From NCBI RefSeq assembly GCF_029265375.1, contig NZ_JAJUJJ010000007.1, forward strand, positions 1 through 64,000: a DNA stretch of 64,000 nucleotides, in the 5' to 3' direction. This stretch comes from Nesterenkonia sp. (GTDB taxonomy: Bacteria; Actinomycetota; Actinomycetes; Actinomycetales; Micrococcaceae). Below the pieces are notes generated by a model. That model saw nothing but the letters and a program-made list of their open reading frames with translations, did not search any database and was not told the origin of the DNA. Below, one piece after another: positions 16,424-24,771 of this stretch (within the stretch, counting starts at the first letter, position 1; each line of letters opens with the position of its first letter). The position numbers and the translations under genes are program-made.

Positions 16424-18028
16424 CTACTGCAGAATCTCGTATGCCGGCAGCGTGAGGAAGTCCTTGTACTCCTGCTGGTTCAGCACCAGATCCTTGACGA
16501 TCTTCGCGGCCGGCTCGAAGTAGCGGGTGAACATCTCCTCGTCGCCGATATCGCTTCGCAGCCGCCCGACCTCCTCCTCGAGCAGCCGCTCCACCAGCTC
16601 TGCGGTGATGGTCTCGCCGGTGTCTGCGGTGACGGTGGCGTTGTGAATCTGCTGCCAGACCTGAGAGCGGGAGATCTCGGCGGTGGCGGCATCCTCCATC
16701 AGGTTGTGGATGGCCACCGCCCCATTGCCGGAGAGCCACACGGCTGTGTAGTAGACCCCGACGTAGAGGTTGGTGCGCACACCCTGTTCAGTGACCTCGC
16801 CCTCGGCGGCCCCGATGTTCAGCAGGTCTGAAGCGGTCACCGAGACGTCGTCGCGCTTGCGGTCCACCTGGTTGGGCTTCTCGCCCAGAACCTTGGTGAA
16901 CTCCTCAGCGCACAGCTCCACCAGGTCCGGGTGAGCCACCCACGAGCCGTCGTAGCCGTCATTGGCCTCGCGCGACTTGTCCTCGCGCACCTTCTCGATC
17001 GCCTTCTGGGTCACCTCGGGGTCGCGCCGGTTCGGGATGAACGCGGCCATCCCGCCGATGGCAAAGGCCTCGCGCTTGTGGCAGGTCTTCACCAGCAGCT
17101 CGGTGTAGGCCCGCATAAAGGGCTGGGTCATGCCCACCTGTGCACGGTCGGGCAGCACAAACTGCTCGCCCGAGGCGCGGAAGTACTTGATGATGCTGAA
17201 CAGATAGTCCCAGCGCCCGGCGTTGAGCCCTGAGGCGTGCTCGCGCAGCTCGTAGAGGATCTCCTCCATCTGGAAGGCCGCCGGGATGGTCTCGATCAGC
17301 ACCGTCGCCCGTACAGTGCCGTGCGGGATGCCCAGCCGCTCCTCGGCGAAGCTGAACACCTCATTCCAAAGCCGGGCCTCCCGGTAGTGCTCCAGCTTCG
17401 CCAGATAGTAGAAGGGACCCTCGCCCTGCTCGTGCAGCACCTTCGCGTTGTGGAAGAAGTGCAGGCCGAAGTCCACCAGGGAGCCGATGGTCGGCTGACC
17501 ATCGATGGTGATGTTCTTCTCCGGCAGGTGCCAACCGCGGGGACGCACGACGACGGTCGGCAGCTGCACGTCCTCACGCAGCGAGTACTCCTTGCCCTCC
17601 GGGGAGGTGAAGGACAGAGTCCGGCGGGCGGCGTCGTGGAGGTTCTTCTGCGCCTCCACCAGATTGCGCCAGCTGGGGGAGAGCGCATCCTCCAGGCAGG
17701 CCAGCCACACCTTGGCGCCGGAGTTCAGCGCGTTGATGGCCATCTTCGCCGGGGCCGGCGGACCGGTGATCTCCACGCGGCGGTCCTGCAGCGAGGCCGG
17801 CGCCTCGGCCACTCGCCAGTCGCCCTCGCGCACCTGCTGGGTCTCTTCCGGAAAGTCCAGTCGCCCGGAGGCGGCGGCCTCAGCCTGTGCAGTCTCCCGG
17901 GCGTTGAGCAGCTCATTGCGGGTATCGGCGAAGCGGACATGCAGCTCCTCGACGAACGCCAGAGCCTCCTCGGTGAGGACGGCGTCGGTGCCGGGAACGT
18001 CATAGGGGGCAGAGTATGTGATGCTCAT
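16424..18028 (-). CDS. aceB: Malate synthase A
   Basis: Malate synthase condenses glyoxylate with acetyl-CoA to malate. The 534-residue length and motifs match the A form: ITGPPAPAKMAINALNSGAK, WLACLEDALSPSW, VRPRGWHLPEKN, VLIETIPAAFQMEEILYEL and LNAGRWDYLFSIIK. The start ATG at 18028 is preceded by TGAGGAG. It is divergent from an iclR-type gene, and a perfect palindrome sits in the shared promoter. Isocitrate lyase is not in the window, so it may serve a glyoxylate shunt or glycolate/purine-derived glyoxylate. Confidence 0.95.
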   Translation of the reverse strand: MSITYSAPYDVPGTDAVLTEEALAFVEELHVRFADTRNELLNARETAQAEAAASGRLDFPEETQQVREGDWRVAEAPASLQDRRVEITGPPAPAKMAINALNSGAKVWLACLEDALSPSWRNLVEAQKNLHDAARRTLSFTSPEGKEYSLREDVQLPTVVVRPRGWHLPEKNITIDGQPTIGSLVDFGLHFFHNAKVLHEQGEGPFYYLAKLEHYREARLWNEVFSFAEERLGIPHGTVRATVLIETIPAAFQMEEILYELREHASGLNAGRWDYLFSIIKYFRASGEQFVLPDRAQVGMTQPFMRAYTELLVKTCHKREAFAIGGMAAFIPNRRDPEVTQKAIEKVREDKSREANDGYDGSWVAHPDLVELCAEEFTKVLGEKPNQVDRKRDDVSVTASDLLNIGAAEGEVTEQGVRTNLYVGVYYTAVWLSGNGAVAIHNLMEDAATAEISRSQVWQQIHNATVTADTGETITAELVERLLEEEVGRLRSDIGDEEMFTRYFEPAAKIVKDLVLNQQEYKDFLTLPAYEILQ

Positions 18029-18062
18029 GGCAGGCTCCTCACGGTGGGGGTTGCTGCTTCCT

Positions 18063-18077
18063 TTCTATGCCATAGAA
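18063..18077. promoter_or_regulatory. Palindromic IclR operator candidate between aceB and iclR
   Basis: TTCTATGCCATAGAA is a perfect 15-bp dyad (7-bp arms around one C). It overlaps TAGAAT (18073-18078), a -10 box lying 7 nt before the iclR GTG, and lies about 35 nt before the aceB start on the other strand. The position suits repression of both genes by the adjacent regulator. The palindrome is seen directly; the binding protein is inferred. Confidence 0.6.
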
Positions 18078-18085
18078 TCCGCAGT

Positions 18086-18865
18086 GTGAAAGAAGAAGTC
18101 CGCAATACGGACTCTCCGAGGGGGTCCCAGCGTGTCCAGGTGGTGGAGCGGGCCTTCGCGCTGCTGGACTGCTTGGTCAAGCTGGGCGGCAGCGCCTCGG
18201 CCGGGGAGCTGAAGTCCGCCTCCGGGCTGGCCGGGCCCACAGTGCACCGGCTGCTGCACACCCTGATCGGTCTGGGCATGGTGCGCCAGACGGCGGAGAG
18301 GCGCTATGCATTGGGCGCGAACCTGGTGCCTCTGGGCGAAGGCGCGACCCGCCAGCTCGGCGGCTTGGCCGTGCCGCAGATGCAGTCACTGGTGGCGGAG
18401 CTGGGGGAGAGCGTGAATATGGCTGCCATGGAGTCGGAGATGGTCGTCTACATCGCCCAGGCGCCCTCTCCGCATTCGATGCGCATGTTCACCGAAGTGG
18501 GCCGACGCGCCTATATGCACTCCACAGGCGTAGGCAAGGCCATGCTGGCGACGATGCCTGCTGAGCGGGCCCGGGAGGTGCTCATGGCCACCGGTATGCC
18601 GGCGATGACGCCGAAGACGCTGACAAAACCCGAGGCGCTGCTGGAGCAGCTGCCGGTCATCGCCGCGCAGGGCTACGCCCTCGACGACGAGGAGCAGGAG
18701 CTTGGGGTCCGGTGCCTTGCGGTTGCGCTGCCGCAGGGGCCCACACGGATGGGGCTGTCCATCTCGGGTCCCACAGCTCGCATGGACGACGCCTTCGTCC
18801 GCCATGCGGTGCCGCTGATGACTCGGGCAGCTGCCGAGATCTCCCGCAGGCTCACCCGCAGCTGA
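18086..18865 (+). CDS. IclR-family transcriptional regulator
   Basis: The 259-residue protein has an N-terminal winged helix (RVQVVERAFALLDCLVKLGG, then SGLAGPTVHRLLHTLIGLGMV) and a C-terminal effector-binding domain (YMHSTGVGKAMLA, GYALDDEEQELGVRCLAVAL). Divergence from malate synthase is the classic arrangement for regulators sensing glyoxylate, pyruvate or similar small acids. The GTG at 18086 has no ribosome site, but TAGAAT 7 nt upstream fits a leaderless transcript. The protein probably autoregulates through the 18063-18077 palindrome. Confidence 0.9.
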   Translation: MKEEVRNTDSPRGSQRVQVVERAFALLDCLVKLGGSASAGELKSASGLAGPTVHRLLHTLIGLGMVRQTAERRYALGANLVPLGEGATRQLGGLAVPQMQSLVAELGESVNMAAMESEMVVYIAQAPSPHSMRMFTEVGRRAYMHSTGVGKAMLATMPAERAREVLMATGMPAMTPKTLTKPEALLEQLPVIAAQGYALDDEEQELGVRCLAVALPQGPTRMGLSISGPTARMDDAFVRHAVPLMTRAAAEISRRLTRS

Positions 18866-18895
18866 GAGTGCCGTGCGCCGGGACTCCGCTGCTGG

Positions 18896-19336
18896 TCAGC
18901 GCACCACCGAGCTGAGCAGCAGGCTGGTCTCCGAGTTCATCACTCCCTTGACGCCGCGCAGCCGGGTCAGCAGGGAGTCGAACTCCTGCAGATCGGTGCA
19001 GCTGATCTCAGCCACCAAGTCCCATGCGCCGTTGGTGGTGTGCAGCGCGGTGATCTCCGGATAGCCGCGCAGCTCGGCGATGACGTGACTGGTGGGCCGG
19101 CCGAAGAGCTCGATGCAGCTGATCGCCCGGACCTCCCCGACCTCCCGCGGGTCCCGGATGCGCACGCTGAAGCCCACGATGACGCCGGCTGCGGTGAGCT
19201 TGTCGATCCGTTTGGTCACCGTGGCACGTGAGACCCCGAGCCGCTGCGCCAGTGCCGCTACCGGGGCTCGACCGTCCCGGCGCAGCTCCGAAATCAGGCG
19301 CCGGTCGAGGTCACTCAGAGACTCCATGACCATCAT
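18896..19336 (-). CDS. Lrp/AsnC-family transcriptional regulator
   Basis: The 146-residue protein has the Lrp pattern: an N-terminal helix-turn-helix (DLDRRLISELRRDGR, RLGVSRATVTKRIDKL) and a C-terminal RAM ligand-binding domain (FGRPTSHVIAELRGYPEI, GAWDLVAEISC). Possible starts are 19336, 19333 and 19327. The last gives the usual start just before the helix. It is divergent from ocd and ctlX, so it most likely controls ornithine/citrulline catabolism in response to an amino acid. Confidence 0.9.
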   Translation of the reverse strand: MMVMESLSDLDRRLISELRRDGRAPVAALAQRLGVSRATVTKRIDKLTAAGVIVGFSVRIRDPREVGEVRAISCIELFGRPTSHVIAELRGYPEITALHTTNGAWDLVAEISCTDLQEFDSLLTRLRGVKGVMNSETSLLLSSVVR

Positions 19337-19394
19337 GCTAAGGCCAGGGAGTCACTTTGATAAGTCCCTGAGCAGAATTTAAGCGTTCTGGCCA

Positions 19395-19413
19395 TTTCGG
19401 GTGCACATCGAAA
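19395..19413. promoter_or_regulatory. Inverted repeat upstream of ocd, candidate Lrp site
   Basis: TTTCG (19395-19399) is repeated inversely as CGAAA (19409-19413) with a 9-nt gap, in the 125-nt region between lrp and ocd. Lrp sites are degenerate dyads with AT-rich flanks, so this is only a candidate. Confidence 0.3.
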
Positions 19414-19461
19414 ACCGTAGTCTGGCCTCAAAACCAGACCCCACGGCCAAGGGAGGCACAG

Positions 19462-20490
19462 ATGACGCAGTTCGTGGACGTAGCGAGCATGACCCGGTGG
19501 ATCCAGCGCGAGGGCGTGGAGCAGATCATGTCAGGCATGGTGCGCTACCTGGAGTCTGACTTTGCGCGGTGGGAGCGGTTCGACAAGATTCCGCGGGTGG
19601 CCAGCCACACTCCCTTCGGCGTCATCGAGCTGATGCCCACCTCGGACCATGAGGAATACTCCTTCAAGTACGTCAATGGTCATCCGTTCAACCCCGCCCG
19701 CGGCTACCAGACCGTCACCGCCTTCGGCATGCTCGCCGATGTGGACAACGGCTACCCGACGTTCCTGGCTGAGATGACGCTGCTGACCGCGCTGCGCACT
19801 GCCGCCACCTCCGCGATGGTCGCCCGGCATCTGGCCCGGCCGGACTCAGAGACCATGGCGATGATCGGTGCCGGTTCGCAGGCTGAGTTTCAGGCGCTGG
19901 GCTTCCGCGCGGTGCTGGGCATCGAGAAGCTGCGGGTCTATGACGTCGATCCCGCCGCCGTTGAGAAGCTGCGGCGCAATCTGGAGCCGCTGGGCTTCAG
20001 CATCGTGGCCGCCGTCTCCACCGAGGAGGCGGTCGAGGGCGCAGACATCATCACCACCTGCACCGCGGACAAGGCCAAGAACACCATCCTCGCCGCGGAG
20101 CACGTGCGTCCGGGGGTCCACCTCAATGCCGTCGGCGGCGACTGCCCCGGCAAGACCGAGCTGGCCGCTGAGGTCTTCACCGCTGGCCGGGTCTTCGTCG
20201 AGTACCCCGAACAGACGCGGATTGAGGGCGAGATTCAGCAGATGGCTCCGGACTTCCCGGTGGTGGAGTTCTGGCAGGTCCTCACCGGGCAGGCAGAGGG
20301 ACGGCTCAGCCGGGAGGAGATCACCATCTTCGACTCTGTGGGCTTCGCCATCGCCGACTTCTCCGCCCTGCGATACCTGCGCGATGCCACTGCCGGCACG
20401 GATCTGCAGGCCCATCTGGACCTCATCGCCGATCCGGAGGACCCGAAGGACCTGTTCTCCCTGGTCAACTCGATGAAACCGGTGGGCTGA
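19462..20490 (+). CDS. ocd: Ornithine cyclodeaminase-family protein
   Basis: Ornithine cyclodeaminase converts ornithine to proline and ammonia with bound NAD. The 342-residue protein has the family Rossmann segment AMIGAGSQAEFQALGF (about 133-148), the upstream substrate-side region TLLTALRTAATSA and the segment GVHLNAVGGDCPGKTEL. GGGAGGCAC precedes the ATG. It is 3 nt before ctlX, whose product is expected to release ornithine from citrulline, so the two enzymes form a direct chain to proline. The relative mu-crystallin/ketimine reductase family has a similar fold, but the length and motifs fit the ornithine enzyme. Confidence 0.9.
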   Translation: MTQFVDVASMTRWIQREGVEQIMSGMVRYLESDFARWERFDKIPRVASHTPFGVIELMPTSDHEEYSFKYVNGHPFNPARGYQTVTAFGMLADVDNGYPTFLAEMTLLTALRTAATSAMVARHLARPDSETMAMIGAGSQAEFQALGFRAVLGIEKLRVYDVDPAAVEKLRRNLEPLGFSIVAAVSTEEAVEGADIITTCTADKAKNTILAAEHVRPGVHLNAVGGDCPGKTELAAEVFTAGRVFVEYPEQTRIEGEIQQMAPDFPVVEFWQVLTGQAEGRLSREEITIFDSVGFAIADFSALRYLRDATAGTDLQAHLDLIADPEDPKDLFSLVNSMKPVG

Positions 20491-20493
20491 GCG

Positions 20494-21471
20494 ATGACAA
20501 TCCAGGCAGAATCCCCCGCGAGCGAGGTCTTTCCGGCCACGGATTCACAACCCCTCCAGGCGCCGCGGCAGGTGGTGATGGTCCGGCCGCACCGGTTCAC
20601 CATCAACCCGCTCACCGCCGCGGACAACGCCTTCCAGGACGCTGCACCCGCCGGCGGCGACGACGGCGCTGCCGCACGCGCCTACGCCGAGGCCGGGGCG
20701 CTGGCCCACACGCTGCGAGCAGAAGGCGTAGGGGTCTCCCTGTTCGAAGACCGCACCGGCGCCAGCCCGGACAGCGTCTTCCCCAACAACTGGTTCACCA
20801 CCCATCCGGACGGGCGGGTGGTGCTGTGCCCGATGTATGCCCCCAACCGGCGGCAGGAGCGGCGCGACGACGTCGTGGACCATCTGCGCCAGCGGTTTCA
20901 CGTCAGCGAGGTGATCGATCTCAGCCCGGCTGAGCGCCGCGGCGAGTTCCTCGAAGGCACCGGCTCCGTGGTGATCGACCATGTCCAGCGGGTGGCCTAC
21001 GGATCCCGGTCCCACCGGCTGACACCTGGCATCTTCGCCGAGTACTGCCGCCTGCTGGGACTGCGTCCGATGCTCTTCGACGCCGTGGACTCTGCAGGGG
21101 TGCCGGTCTACCACACCAATGTGATGATGAGCGTGGGCCAGACCCTCGCCGTCGTCGCCCCGGATCTGATCCGCCAGCCCGAGCAGCGCCGCGAGGTCAT
21201 AGCCGCGCTCGAGGCCAGTGGGCGCACCATCATCGAGATCGCGGAGCACCAAGTGCGCCGCTATGCCGGAAATGTCATTCAGCTCACCGGTGCGCGCGGG
21301 CCCGTGCTGGCGCTGTCCGCCTCGGCCTATGACGCGCTGCGGCAGGACCAGCTGGCCGCGATCCGCGCAGTCAGCCGGATTGCGGTGGCAGATGTGACCA
21401 CCATCGAGCGCTCCGGAGGATCCGTGCGCTGCATGCTGGCCGGGATCCACCTTCCGCCGCTGACTCACTGA
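20494..21471 (+). CDS. ctlX: CtlX-type citrulline utilisation hydrolase
   Basis: This 325-residue protein belongs to the guanidino-modifying (amidinotransferase/arginine deiminase) fold. It shows FPNNWFTTHPDG, EFLEGTGSVVIDH, YHTNVMMSVG and a C-terminal Cys in SVRCMLAGIHLP that matches the nucleophile position. This pattern matches proteins named CtlX, which hydrolyse citrulline to ornithine. The next enzyme upstream in the operon, ornithine cyclodeaminase, would use that product. A dimethylarginine or arginine substrate cannot be excluded. Its stop overlaps the convergent oxidase gene by 7 nt. Confidence 0.85.
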   Translation: MTIQAESPASEVFPATDSQPLQAPRQVVMVRPHRFTINPLTAADNAFQDAAPAGGDDGAAARAYAEAGALAHTLRAEGVGVSLFEDRTGASPDSVFPNNWFTTHPDGRVVLCPMYAPNRRQERRDDVVDHLRQRFHVSEVIDLSPAERRGEFLEGTGSVVIDHVQRVAYGSRSHRLTPGIFAEYCRLLGLRPMLFDAVDSAGVPVYHTNVMMSVGQTLAVVAPDLIRQPEQRREVIAALEASGRTIIEIAEHQVRRYAGNVIQLTGARGPVLALSASAYDALRQDQLAAIRAVSRIAVADVTTIERSGGSVRCMLAGIHLPPLTH

Positions 21472-22610
21472 TCGCCAGGCTTCCTCGGCGCGGCGTAGGC
21501 CGGGAGCTGCTCCGCAGAGGCGAAGCGGGTGGGCCGGAACTCCTCGAAGAGCGGATTCTGCTGCCCGGTGCTGATCTCCTCCGCCAGAGCCTCGCCCAGC
21601 CAGGGGCCCAGGACCACGCCGCTGTGTGTGACTGCAATCCACAGCCGGTTCTCCGGCTCCCCTGTGGCGGGACCGGCGACCGTCAGGCCGTCGCCGGGGA
21701 TGACGCGGTAGCCGACCCGGACCTCCTCCAGCTGCGCCTCGGCCGAGGGCAGCAGGGCGTGGAGCCGGCGGAGCAGCTCCTCCCCGATCTGCGGCTCCGG
21801 CACCAGTGCGGGGTTGGCAGTCGGGTCGAGGTCCAGGGCCTGCAGGATCAGCCCGTCGTCACCGTTGGGACGGAAGTTGAGATGGTCGCTGGTGATCGGG
21901 CCCTGCAGGCTGTGGCCGGGTGCTCGCACATAGGCCAGATAGCCGAACGCGGCCCCGCCCACCTCTTTGGGCACCATGGGGAGCCGCACTCCCGCCTCAG
22001 CGGCCAGCTCTGTGGTGGAATTGCCCACGGCCAGAACGACGACGTCCCCGCGCAGTTCCGTGCCGGAGAGCAGACTCACCTTGCCCTCGGTCCGGGAGAC
22101 CGAGACCACCGGGTCGATGATCAGCGAGAAGCCCGGGCTCCGCCGCATCTCGGCCACCCGCGAGGCGGCGAGAAGCTGGGGATAGGCATGCCCCTCCCAG
22201 GGGAACAGTGCCACGAGCGCATCCTGGGGAATATGCACCGGTGTCCGCTCCGCCGCCTCCGCCGGCGTGATCCACCGGGCAGCGTAGTCCAGTGACTGCA
22301 GCCGCTCCACCCTCTGCTCCAGGGTGCTCCGGTGCTCCTGCTCGACGGCGAACTCCACGTGGCCGTGCAGCATAACCGTCTCGGGATGCTGTGCCGAGAC
22401 CACATGGGTCCAATGCTTGAGACCCTCGTAGTTCAGCGCGTGGTAGCTCTTAGGGTGCTTCTTATGGCTGTTGATCCAGGCGTAGCTGGTGGAGGTGGTG
22501 CCGGCGGCGACGTCCTCTGCCTCGACCAGGGCGACGTCGTGCCCCCGCCTGAGCAGCGAATATGCGACAGAGACTCCGACGATCCCAGCTCCGACGACGA
22601 TAGTTTTCAT
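21465..22610 (-). CDS. FAD-dependent amino-acid/amine oxidoreductase (DAO family), copy 1
   Basis: The 381-residue protein has an N-terminal dinucleotide-binding fold (VVGAGIVGVSVAYSLLRRGHDV), then the FAD-contacting segment GTTSTSYAWINS and a C-terminal NRLWIAVTHSGVVLGPWLGE segment. These are the marks of the D-amino-acid oxidase/glycine oxidase/sarcosine oxidase family. GGAGGATC precedes the ATG. It follows the RpiR regulator by 41 nt on the same strand. A second, clearly distinct member of the same family is divergently encoded on the other side of the regulator. The substrate is unknown. Confidence 0.85.
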   Translation of the reverse strand: MKTIVVGAGIVGVSVAYSLLRRGHDVALVEAEDVAAGTTSTSYAWINSHKKHPKSYHALNYEGLKHWTHVVSAQHPETVMLHGHVEFAVEQEHRSTLEQRVERLQSLDYAARWITPAEAAERTPVHIPQDALVALFPWEGHAYPQLLAASRVAEMRRSPGFSLIIDPVVSVSRTEGKVSLLSGTELRGDVVVLAVGNSTTELAAEAGVRLPMVPKEVGGAAFGYLAYVRAPGHSLQGPITSDHLNFRPNGDDGLILQALDLDPTANPALVPEPQIGEELLRRLHALLPSAEAQLEEVRVGYRVIPGDGLTVAGPATGEPENRLWIAVTHSGVVLGPWLGEALAEEISTGQQNPLFEEFRPTRFASAEQLPAYAAPRKPGDQ

Positions 22611-22651
22611 AGATCCTCCATAACGCGTGATGGTGGTGGGCGGAATAGCGC

Positions 22652-23524
22652 CTAGCCGGCGGAGAAGCGTTCGCGCAGCTGCTGCACGTAGTTCCGCGTC
22701 TCGATGGCGCGCTCTGGGTTGCGGCGGGCAATCTCAGCGATCAGTACGTCGCAGAGTGCCCAGGCGGTGACAGACTCCGAGGCGGCCCCCGCTGTGGTGC
22801 TGGGCAGTAGGAAGTGCTGGACGCGGCCGGCCAGGGTCTGCGGAAGCCGGTCCTGGCTCAGCACGGTCACGGACCGGGCACGCTCCACCGCGACCTCGGT
22901 GAAGTGCTGCACCGCGGGAAAGATGAACAGGGGGGCCAGGATGACCAGCTCGTCCTCAGGGCCGATGCGAGGGATGCTGTCTGCCGCAGTATGAGCCGTT
23001 CCGGTCAGCGGAAGCGCCTCCACACCGACCCGCTCGAGCTCCAGGCAGAAGTACTGGGCAATGCGGTAGGCGGTGCCGAGGCCGTAGACATTGACCCTTC
23101 GTGCTGAGACGAACGCTTGCGCGGTGTTCGAGACCAGAGCGGGGTCAAGAGTGTCGCTGAGCCGGATCAGCAGGTCGGCGGCTGAGGTGAGCACTGCGCT
23201 CGCCGCGGCGTGGGGGCCGTCCTGCTGGGGTTGGAAGGCCTCGGAGGGAAGGTTCTCCAGGCGGGTGCGGATGACGCTGCCGAGGCTCTGTGAACTGTCC
23301 ACACGTGCTGCGCAGGAGGCCTTCATCTCCTTTGTTCCGGAGAACCCGAGTTTGCGGGCGGCACGTGCCACGGTGGCCTCGCTGGTGGAGGTCAGCCGCG
23401 CAATCTCAGCGGCCGTGCTGGTGGCGAAGCGGAAGGGGTCTTGTTCGGCCAGAGTGGCGACACGGCGCTCCTGCCTGCTGAGATCCGGCGCTCCTGCCTG
23501 CCCTGGCGGGTCCTGGTTGTGCAT
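22652..23524 (-). CDS. RpiR/MurR-family transcriptional regulator
   Basis: This 290-residue regulator has an N-terminal RpiR helix-turn-helix (STAAEIARLTSTSEATVARA, ARKLGFSG) and a C-terminal SIS domain (VNVYGLGTAYRIAQYF, DELVILAPLF). RpiR proteins usually sense phosphosugars, but some members control amino-acid or amine catabolism. The ATG at 23524 is chosen over longer options because it starts just before the conserved helix and the upstream in-frame codons cross the palindrome at 23542. It is divergent from the second oxidase and the symporter. Confidence 0.88.
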   Translation of the reverse strand: MHNQDPPGQAGAPDLSRQERRVATLAEQDPFRFATSTAAEIARLTSTSEATVARAARKLGFSGTKEMKASCAARVDSSQSLGSVIRTRLENLPSEAFQPQQDGPHAAASAVLTSAADLLIRLSDTLDPALVSNTAQAFVSARRVNVYGLGTAYRIAQYFCLELERVGVEALPLTGTAHTAADSIPRIGPEDELVILAPLFIFPAVQHFTEVAVERARSVTVLSQDRLPQTLAGRVQHFLLPSTTAGAASESVTAWALCDVLIAEIARRNPERAIETRNYVQQLRERFSAG

Positions 23525-23541
23525 GCTTTGATTCTGACAGA

Positions 23542-23567
23542 GTGAAGATTTTTCTTCACCTTTGACA
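23542..23567. promoter_or_regulatory. RpiR operator candidate and -35 box of the oxidase-symporter operon
   Basis: GTGAAGATTTTTCTTCAC (23542-23559) is a perfect dyad with 7-bp arms around TTTT. It is AT-rich against a GC-rich background and lies 17 nt before the rpiR start. A consensus TTGACA (23562-23567) follows 2 nt later on the plus strand, towards the second oxidase; the best -10 candidates are TGCACT (23585) or TATGCT (23590). Binding here would block both directions. Confidence 0.6.
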
Positions 23568-23625
23568 TGCATTGGAGGTTTTCCTGCACTATGCTCTAGC
23601 ACACAGCACATTCTTGGAGGCGCGT

Positions 23626-24771
23626 ATGGCAGTAGAGTTCGTCATCGTCGGCGGCGGGGCCTACGGCTGCGCCGTGGCCTACCATCTGGCCGCCGCCGGA
23701 GCCTCCGTGCAGGTGCTCGAGGCCGAGCGGATCGCAGACGGGGCCTCAGGCGGGCCGGGCAAGCGGGGCGTGCGCGCCAACCGCAGAGATCTCCGCGAGC
23801 TTCCCCTGATGAGGGAGGCTAACGACCTGTGGCCGCAGCTGGCTGAGCAGCTGGGGGCTCCCACCGGTTACCAGCGCACAGGGGGCGTAAGCCTGATTGA
23901 GCGAGAGGTGGTCGGAGTCTCCGGCGGACTGGTCTCAGCGCAGGCGCATGCTGCCGCCCAGACGGCCTTCGGAGTCCCCACTGAGGTATGGGATCAGGAG
24001 CGGGTCAGGTCCGCCTTTCCCGGCATTTCGTCGGAGGTGAGGGCGGCGCTCCATGTTCCGCTGGACGGGGTGGCCTCCCAGGCGGAGACGACTGCCGCCT
24101 ACGCTGCTGCGGCGCGCCGGCTGGGCGCCACCATCACAGAAGGAGCCCCCGTCGCCGAGGTGCGGTCCCGGTCTGCAGGAGCGGCGGCGATCAGCGCCTC
24201 GGGTGAGCAGTTCACCGCCTCCCGCGCCGTGCTGCTGGCTGCCAACAGCGGGGTCGCCGAGCTGGCTCAAACAGCTGGGAGCAGCCTCCCGCTGTGGACC
24301 ATCTACCCCCAGGTCCTCTTCCTGACATCCTCCGAGCCCGCCCAGGTTCCCCTGCTCACCGGTCATGACCACAGGGCGCTGTCGGTCAAGATACTCCAGG
24401 ACGGCCTCATCATGCTCTCCGGAGGATGGCGCGGCAGGCGCAACCCTGAGACCGGCAGAGGCGAACTCGACCCGACCGCTGTGACCGGAAATATTGAGCA
24501 GCTGACTACAGTCTTCCCAGAGCTTGGTGAGCTCACCCTGGTCGAGGCCGACGCGAGCAGGCCAGAGTCGGTAGCCGTGGACCAGGTCCCCCTCATCGGG
24601 GCGCTCACCGACCACGTCTATGCAGCAGCCGGATGGTCCGGGCACGGATGGGCCCTGCTTCCGGCGGCCTCGAAGCATATTGCCCATCTGCTGCTGCACG
24701 GGGAACGTACCGCGGAACTCGCACCCCTATCACTCGCAAGAATCCCCACATTAGGAGGTCGTGATGCCTGA
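23626..24771 (+). CDS. FAD-dependent amino-acid/amine oxidoreductase (DAO family), copy 2
   Basis: The 381-residue protein starts with FVIVGGGAYGCAVAYHLAAAGASV, a typical FAD dinucleotide fold, then GASGGPGKRGVRANRRDL, and ends with VYAAAGWSGHGWALLPAASK. These place it in the DAO/sarcosine-dehydrogenase-like family. ATG at 23626 is supported by TTGGAGG; an upstream in-frame ATG at 23572 lies within the promoter. It overlaps the symporter gene by 8 nt. The pairing with a transporter and a regulator suggests oxidation of an imported amino acid or N-methylated amine. The substrate is unknown. Confidence 0.85.
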   Translation: MAVEFVIVGGGAYGCAVAYHLAAAGASVQVLEAERIADGASGGPGKRGVRANRRDLRELPLMREANDLWPQLAEQLGAPTGYQRTGGVSLIEREVVGVSGGLVSAQAHAAAQTAFGVPTEVWDQERVRSAFPGISSEVRAALHVPLDGVASQAETTAAYAAAARRLGATITEGAPVAEVRSRSAGAAAISASGEQFTASRAVLLAANSGVAELAQTAGSSLPLWTIYPQVLFLTSSEPAQVPLLTGHDHRALSVKILQDGLIMLSGGWRGRRNPETGRGELDPTAVTGNIEQLTTVFPELGELTLVEADASRPESVAVDQVPLIGALTDHVYAAAGWSGHGWALLPAASKHIAHLLLHGERTAELAPLSLARIPTLGGRDA

